Of a stretch of 17,564 nucleotides of DNA, positions 14,464 to 17,564 are shown piece by piece. Under the pieces are notes generated by a model. It was not told where the DNA came from. It did not search any database and saw only the letters and a list, made by a program, of their open reading frames with translations. This stretch comes from Bradyrhizobium sp. (GTDB taxonomy: Bacteria > Pseudomonadota > Alphaproteobacteria > Rhizobiales > Xanthobacteraceae), in the NCBI GenBank assembly GCA_019243075.1, contig JAFAUV010000160.1:1-17564 (forward strand). Reading direction: 5' to 3'. Position numbers and translations under genes: made by a program. How positions within the stretch are numbered: the first letter of the stretch is position 1; every line of letters begins with the position of its first letter.

Positions 14464-15241
14464 TGAATTGTTCGAAGAGGCAGCCGGCCAATCGCCGCTT
14501 GATCCGCAGGAGGCGGCGCGGCGCACCACCCGCACGCCGCAGCGCAAGCGGTTCTATGCGAGGGCCGACGTCGCGGAAACCCGCGGCGGCTTTGCGGTCG
14601 CGCTCGACGGCAGGCCGATCAAGACGCCGTCGGGCCGCGTCGTCGCGGTGCCGTCGCGAACCATCGCGGAAACCATGGTGGCCGAATGGGAGGCGCAGCA
14701 GGAGACCATCGATCCCCTGACCATGCCGATGACGCGCTTCGCCAACAGCGTGGTCGATGCCGTGGTCGACCGCGTGGCCGCCGTGCGCGAGGACATTGCC
14801 AAATATCTGCGGTCGGACCTGCTGTTCTATCGCGCGGGCCATCCCGAGGCGCTGGTCACGCGCGAGGCGCGGCATTGGGACCCGGTGGTGTTCTGGGCTG
14901 CCGATGCCCTCGGCGCGCATTTCATTCTCGCCGAGGGCATCATGCATGTCAGCCAGCCCGAAGCCGCGGTCGCGGCGGCGCGCGAAGCGCTGCCGAGCGA
15001 TCCCTGGGCGGTCGCGGCGCTTCATGTCGTGACCACGCTGACGGGCTCGGCCCTGCTGGCGCTGGCGCTGCATGCCCGCGTGCGCGATGCCGAACAGGTC
15101 TGGGCGGCGGCCCATGTCGATGAGGATTTCAACGCCGAACAATGGGGCGCCGATGATGAGGTGGCCGCCCGAAAAGCGGCGCGGAAGCGCGATTTCGACG
15201 CGGCGGTTGCGATTTTGCGTGCCGTCCAGGCCTCCGGTTAA
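14459..15241 (+). CDS. ATP12 family F1-ATPase assembly chaperone
   Basis: This is a chaperone that in mitochondria and alphaproteobacteria protects the F1 alpha subunit before assembly of ATP synthase. The chosen start ATG 14459 (260 residues) has AGGG 5 bases upstream; the frame also allows TTG 14429, which lacks support. The family stretch is clear: PQRKRFYARADVAETRGGFA, then LDGRPIKTPSGRVVAVPSRT, VAEWEAQQETIDPLTMPMTR, FANSVVDAVVDRVAAVREDI and DLLFYRAGHPEALVTREARH WDPV. The conserved tail also fits (HVVTTLTGSALLALALH and AAHVDEDFNAEQWGADDE). ATP12 is nearly confined to mitochondria and alphaproteobacteria, which supports the taxonomic reading. It is transcribed towards the FliK-like gene, with only 14 bases between, so co-transcription is possible though the functions are unrelated. 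Confidence 0.93.
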   Translation: MRELFEEAAGQSPLDPQEAARRTTRTPQRKRFYARADVAETRGGFAVALDGRPIKTPSGRVVAVPSRTIAETMVAEWEAQQETIDPLTMPMTRFANSVVDAVVDRVAAVREDIAKYLRSDLLFYRAGHPEALVTREARHWDPVVFWAADALGAHFILAEGIMHVSQPEAAVAAAREALPSDPWAVAALHVVTTLTGSALLALALHARVRDAEQVWAAAHVDEDFNAEQWGADDEVAARKAARKRDFDAAVAILRAVQASG

Positions 15242-15255
15242 CGACAGGTTAAGCC

Positions 15256-16878
15256 GTGCCAGCTAGCCTCCTCGGCATGGCGGTCTCAGTCAATCCGACG
15301 CTTCCGGTGATTGCCGCGCAGGGCGCGGGCAGCGTGACGTCGGGCGTCGTCTTGCAGCCGGGCAGTGTGATCAGCGCGCAAGTGCAGGACGTGCTCGCCG
15401 ACAACCTGGTGCAGATCGCGATCGCCGGTCTTTCCCTCGAAGTGTTGTCCGAGGTCGCGCTGACAGCGGGGCAGAATCTGCAATTGGCGGTGTCGCAGAA
15501 TCCCGATGGCGTGGTCCGGCTCCAGGTGGTCGGGCAGGGCAATGCCACGGCTACCAATAGTGCGGCGACGTTGACGCCGAGTGCGCCGGTCGGCCAGCCT
15601 GCGAATGTCGCCACACCTGGTGATCCGCTGACGCCGCTCGAGCGCATCGCGGTGTCTGTCGCGTCCGAGACCGCGGCCACCCAGCAACAAAGCCTTGCGC
15701 CGCTGTTTGCCAATCTCAATGCGGCTGCATCATCGAACAGCCTCCTCCCACCGGCGTTGCAGCAGGCGGCGGCGCAAGTGCTAGCACAGCAGACGAACCT
15801 CGACGAAAATCTCTCCGGCGGCGACATCCAGAATGCGTTCCAGAGCTCCGGCCTGTTCCTCGAGGCTTCGCTGGCCTCCGGATCGGTCGTCTCCGCCGGC
15901 AGCGCGCCCGACCTCAAGGCCGCGTTGGTCGTATTGCAGCAAACGCTGACCAGCGCCGTCGAGACCGTCGAAAGCCCGACCGCCATTGTGGCCGCGACGG
16001 CTAGCGCGACGGCGAGTGCCACGAAGCCCGCGTTGGAGTCGCCTTCGCTCGCGCCGTCGCAAGTGGTGGAAGTCGACGGCCAAGAAATTCTGTTGCCGCA
16101 GGCAACACCAACGGCAGCTTCTGACGATCCCGTAAAGCTGTTGCTGGCTCAGGTTCTATCCGGCACCGAGGCAAAATCGATCACGACAGGTGCGGCGCTC
16201 AATCTCCTGCAGGAGGCGCTACAGGAAATCCCGCACGCCGCCAATGCGACCGCGATCATCACCTCGCCGGATGGCAAGCCCGCGCAAGGCAATCCTGCAA
16301 CCAATAAGCCGCCACCGCCGTTCCGCGGCGCGCTGCCGTCGGCGCAGCCCATTGCGAGCCCTTCGCTCGCGCCAGGTAGCTCGCTTGCAACCACCGTGCA
16401 TCATCTCCTCGACGACACCGATGCCGCGATCGCGCGCCAGACATTGTTACAGGTGGCATCATTGCCCGATCGCGCCGACCCGAACGGCAACCGCATCGAT
16501 CCGCAGGTCCCGCGCTGGAATTTCGAGATACCCTTTGCGACGCCCCAGGGCACCGCGATGGCCCAGTTCGAGATTTCCCGCGACGGCGGCGGCAACGAGG
16601 TCGAGGCGGCCAAGCGCACCTGGCAGGCGCGCTTCTCGCTCGATGTCGAGCCGGCAGGGCCCGTGCATGCACTGATCTCGCTCTCCGGCGCTCGCACCTC
16701 GGTCAGGATGTGGGCCGAGCGGCCGCAGACCGCGGCGCATCTTCGCGCCGGTGCGACCGAGCTCAGCAAGGCGCTCAGCCAGGCCGAGCTCACGCCCGGC
16801 GATATCGTGATCCGCGAGGGCGCGCCGCCGCAAGCAGTACCCGCCAAAGCCGGGCATTTCCTGGATCGCGCGCTATGA
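15256..16878 (+). CDS. FliK-like flagellar hook-length control protein
   Basis: This is a probable substrate of, or ruler for, a flagellar-type export apparatus. The 540-residue protein has three parts. The N-terminal beta-rich module spans about residues 30-95 (LQPGSVISAQVQDVLADNLV to LQLAVSQNPDGVVRLQVVG). A long low-complexity linker rich in Ala, Ser, Pro, Thr and Gln spans about 95-410. The C-terminal FliK/Flg_hook domain spans about 418-520 (VPRWNFEIPFATPQGTAMAQ, FSLDVEPAGPVHALISLSG, TAAHLRAGATELSKALSQAE). GTG 15256 has AGG at good spacing; ATG 15277 is an alternative without a clear ribosome site. The stop overlaps the FlhB-like start by ATGA, and FliK and FlhB are known partners in the hook/filament switch. 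No other flagellar genes are in view. Confidence 0.75.
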   Translation: MPASLLGMAVSVNPTLPVIAAQGAGSVTSGVVLQPGSVISAQVQDVLADNLVQIAIAGLSLEVLSEVALTAGQNLQLAVSQNPDGVVRLQVVGQGNATATNSAATLTPSAPVGQPANVATPGDPLTPLERIAVSVASETAATQQQSLAPLFANLNAAASSNSLLPPALQQAAAQVLAQQTNLDENLSGGDIQNAFQSSGLFLEASLASGSVVSAGSAPDLKAALVVLQQTLTSAVETVESPTAIVAATASATASATKPALESPSLAPSQVVEVDGQEILLPQATPTAASDDPVKLLLAQVLSGTEAKSITTGAALNLLQEALQEIPHAANATAIITSPDGKPAQGNPATNKPPPPFRGALPSAQPIASPSLAPGSSLATTVHHLLDDTDAAIARQTLLQVASLPDRADPNGNRIDPQVPRWNFEIPFATPQGTAMAQFEISRDGGGNEVEAAKRTWQARFSLDVEPAGPVHALISLSGARTSVRMWAERPQTAAHLRAGATELSKALSQAELTPGDIVIREGAPPQAVPAKAGHFLDRAL

Positions 16879-17138
16879 GCACGGAGACCAAGCGCCAGCT
16901 CGCGGTGGCGCTGCATTATGACCGCAACGGCGCGCCGCGCGTCCTCGCCAAGGGCAAGGGCACGATCGGCGCCAGGATCATCGCGGTCGCGAAGGAGCAC
17001 GGCGTTCCGATCGAGGAGAACGAGGTTCTGGCGGGCGCACTCTCCAACGTCGAGCTCGGCGACGAAATCCCGGCCGAACTCTACAAGGCGGTCGCCGAGG
17101 TGCTGGTCTTCGTGCTGCGGCTGACCAAGCGCCGGTGA
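16875..17138 (+). CDS. Stand-alone FlhB C-terminal-domain protein (FlhX-like, EscU/YscU family)
   Basis: This 87-residue protein corresponds to the cytoplasmic C-terminal part of FlhB, the export-apparatus switch. It lacks FlhB's four membrane segments and starts just past the autocleavage site. The NPTH motif is absent, and the protein begins TKRQLAVALHYDRNGAPRVL, which aligns with the post-PTH part of FlhB. AKGKGTIGARIIAVAKEHGV, PIEENEVLAGALSNVELGDE and IPAELYKAVAEVLVFVLRL follow, all typical. It therefore resembles the cleaved FlhB-CC fragment. Such proteins, called FlhX, can substitute for this fragment in some bacteria. ATG 16875 overlaps the FliK-like stop codon, so the two are made together. 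The end of the gene carries a 6-bp hairpin (17130-17145) with the stop codon in its loop. Confidence 0.88.
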   Translation: MSTETKRQLAVALHYDRNGAPRVLAKGKGTIGARIIAVAKEHGVPIEENEVLAGALSNVELGDEIPAELYKAVAEVLVFVLRLTKRR

Positions 17139-17269
17139 GCCGGCGGGCCTGACACCAACCGGCCGTTGTAACGCCAGCAGGCGACGGAAAGCGGCTGTTG
17201 GTTTGCGAAACGGCCTGTTAGAACGCACGTGATGCTGCGCCTTTGGTCATCAACGCGGTTGACACGGAT

Positions 17270-17564
17270 TCAGGTCGTTTTCGGCTGCATTTTGCGGCCG
17301 ATCCGCCCCAGATGGGTGAAACCGAAACCCTTCTGATATTTCAGGCCATAGCCGAGCGCGCGATCCATCCCGATATGGGCCATCCAGATCAGGGCGATCG
17401 ACAAGGTCAGCCCGTCCGGCAGCAGGAAGCCGGCCGTCATCAGCGATACCGGCAGCATGTAGCAATGGGCCGCGTTGTAGACGATGGCGCCGGTCCTGGG
17501 ATCCGTCAGATAGGCGGCAAAGCTCAGGTCGGGGATGAAGAACAGCACGCCGAACAGCCACCAC
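17270..17564 (-). CDS. DUF4260 family membrane protein, 3' part (start outside the window)
   Basis: The minus-strand frame is open to the window edge (reading WWLFGVLFFIPDLSFAAYLT from base 17563) and ends at 17270, giving about 97 residues. It contains the features of DUF4260 proteins: FIPDLSFAAYL, GAIVYNAAHCYMLPV, and the conserved IALIWMAHIGMDRALGYGLK. Those are followed by GFGFTHLGRIGR and a short basic tail. About three membrane segments are visible. The function of the family is unknown. A GTG at 17548 could be read as a start, but the family continues upstream, so the true start lies beyond the window. It converges on the FlhX-like gene across 131 bases that hold no gene, only a GGCCGTT/AACGGCC inverted pair. 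Confidence 0.85.
   Translation of the reverse strand, partial: WWLFGVLFFIPDLSFAAYLTDPRTGAIVYNAAHCYMLPVSLMTAGFLLPDGLTLSIALIWMAHIGMDRALGYGLKYQKGFGFTHLGRIGRKMQPKTT

Noticed and set aside
17130..17145. CGCCGG-TGAG-CCGGCG hairpin with the FlhX-like stop codon in its loop, considered as a terminator
   Set aside because: No T-tract follows and short GC palindromes are frequent at this base composition; it is noted only within the gene entry.

Overview
The window is a GC-rich stretch of chromosome from an alphaproteobacterium. It most resembles Bradyrhizobium or a close relative in the Hyphomicrobiales/Nitrobacteraceae. Pointers are the codon use, an ATP12-type F1 assembly chaperone, the degP-rarA-rluC-ATP12 neighbourhood, a FliK/FlhB-like gene pair, and a degenerate 'GTAGGGTGGGCAAAG'-type inverted repeat. 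The genus is inferred from memory of such genomes, not from a search. No tRNA, rRNA, CRISPR array, transposase or prophage gene was seen.

Left part (1-1869): the 3' end of an unrecognised gene, an intergenic inverted repeat, and a ClC-type chloride channel/antiporter gene.

Sulfur block (2034-6678): a five-gene plus-strand operon. It encodes an SsuC-like permease, an SsuB-like ATPase, a secreted SsuA-like binding protein with a possible Tat signal, an OsmC-family peroxidase-like protein, and a flavin-dependent monooxygenase of the NtaA/SnaA/DszA family. Together they look like import and oxidative C-S cleavage of a sulfonate or other organosulfur compound. A perfect 8-bp direct repeat (11-mer with one mismatch, 16-bp period) lies just upstream and may be an activator site.

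Redox pair (6754-8252): a zinc-free quinone-oxidoreductase-type dehydrogenase gene faces a divergent HxlR-family regulator with an N-terminal cysteine. This looks like a QorR/YodB-style autoregulated module.

Housekeeping spine with an accessory insert (8319-15241): a periplasmic DegP/HtrA protease overlaps rarA by ATGA. Next come a minus-strand protein made of a complete Lon N-terminal domain without AAA+ or protease parts, and a higBA toxin-antitoxin module whose antitoxin overlaps rluC by ATGA. A secreted DUF3828-like protein and the ATP12 chaperone follow, divergently transcribed. Both of their start codons lie inside the two arms of an 11-bp inverted repeat.

Right part (15256-17564): a FliK-like hook-length protein overlaps a short stand-alone FlhB C-terminal-domain protein (FlhX-like). 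Last is the 3' part of a minus-strand DUF4260 membrane protein.

The candidates most worth following are the Lon-N-domain-only protein, the coupling of an antitoxin to a ribosomal pseudouridine synthase, the sulfur operon with its repeat, and the FliK/FlhX pair.
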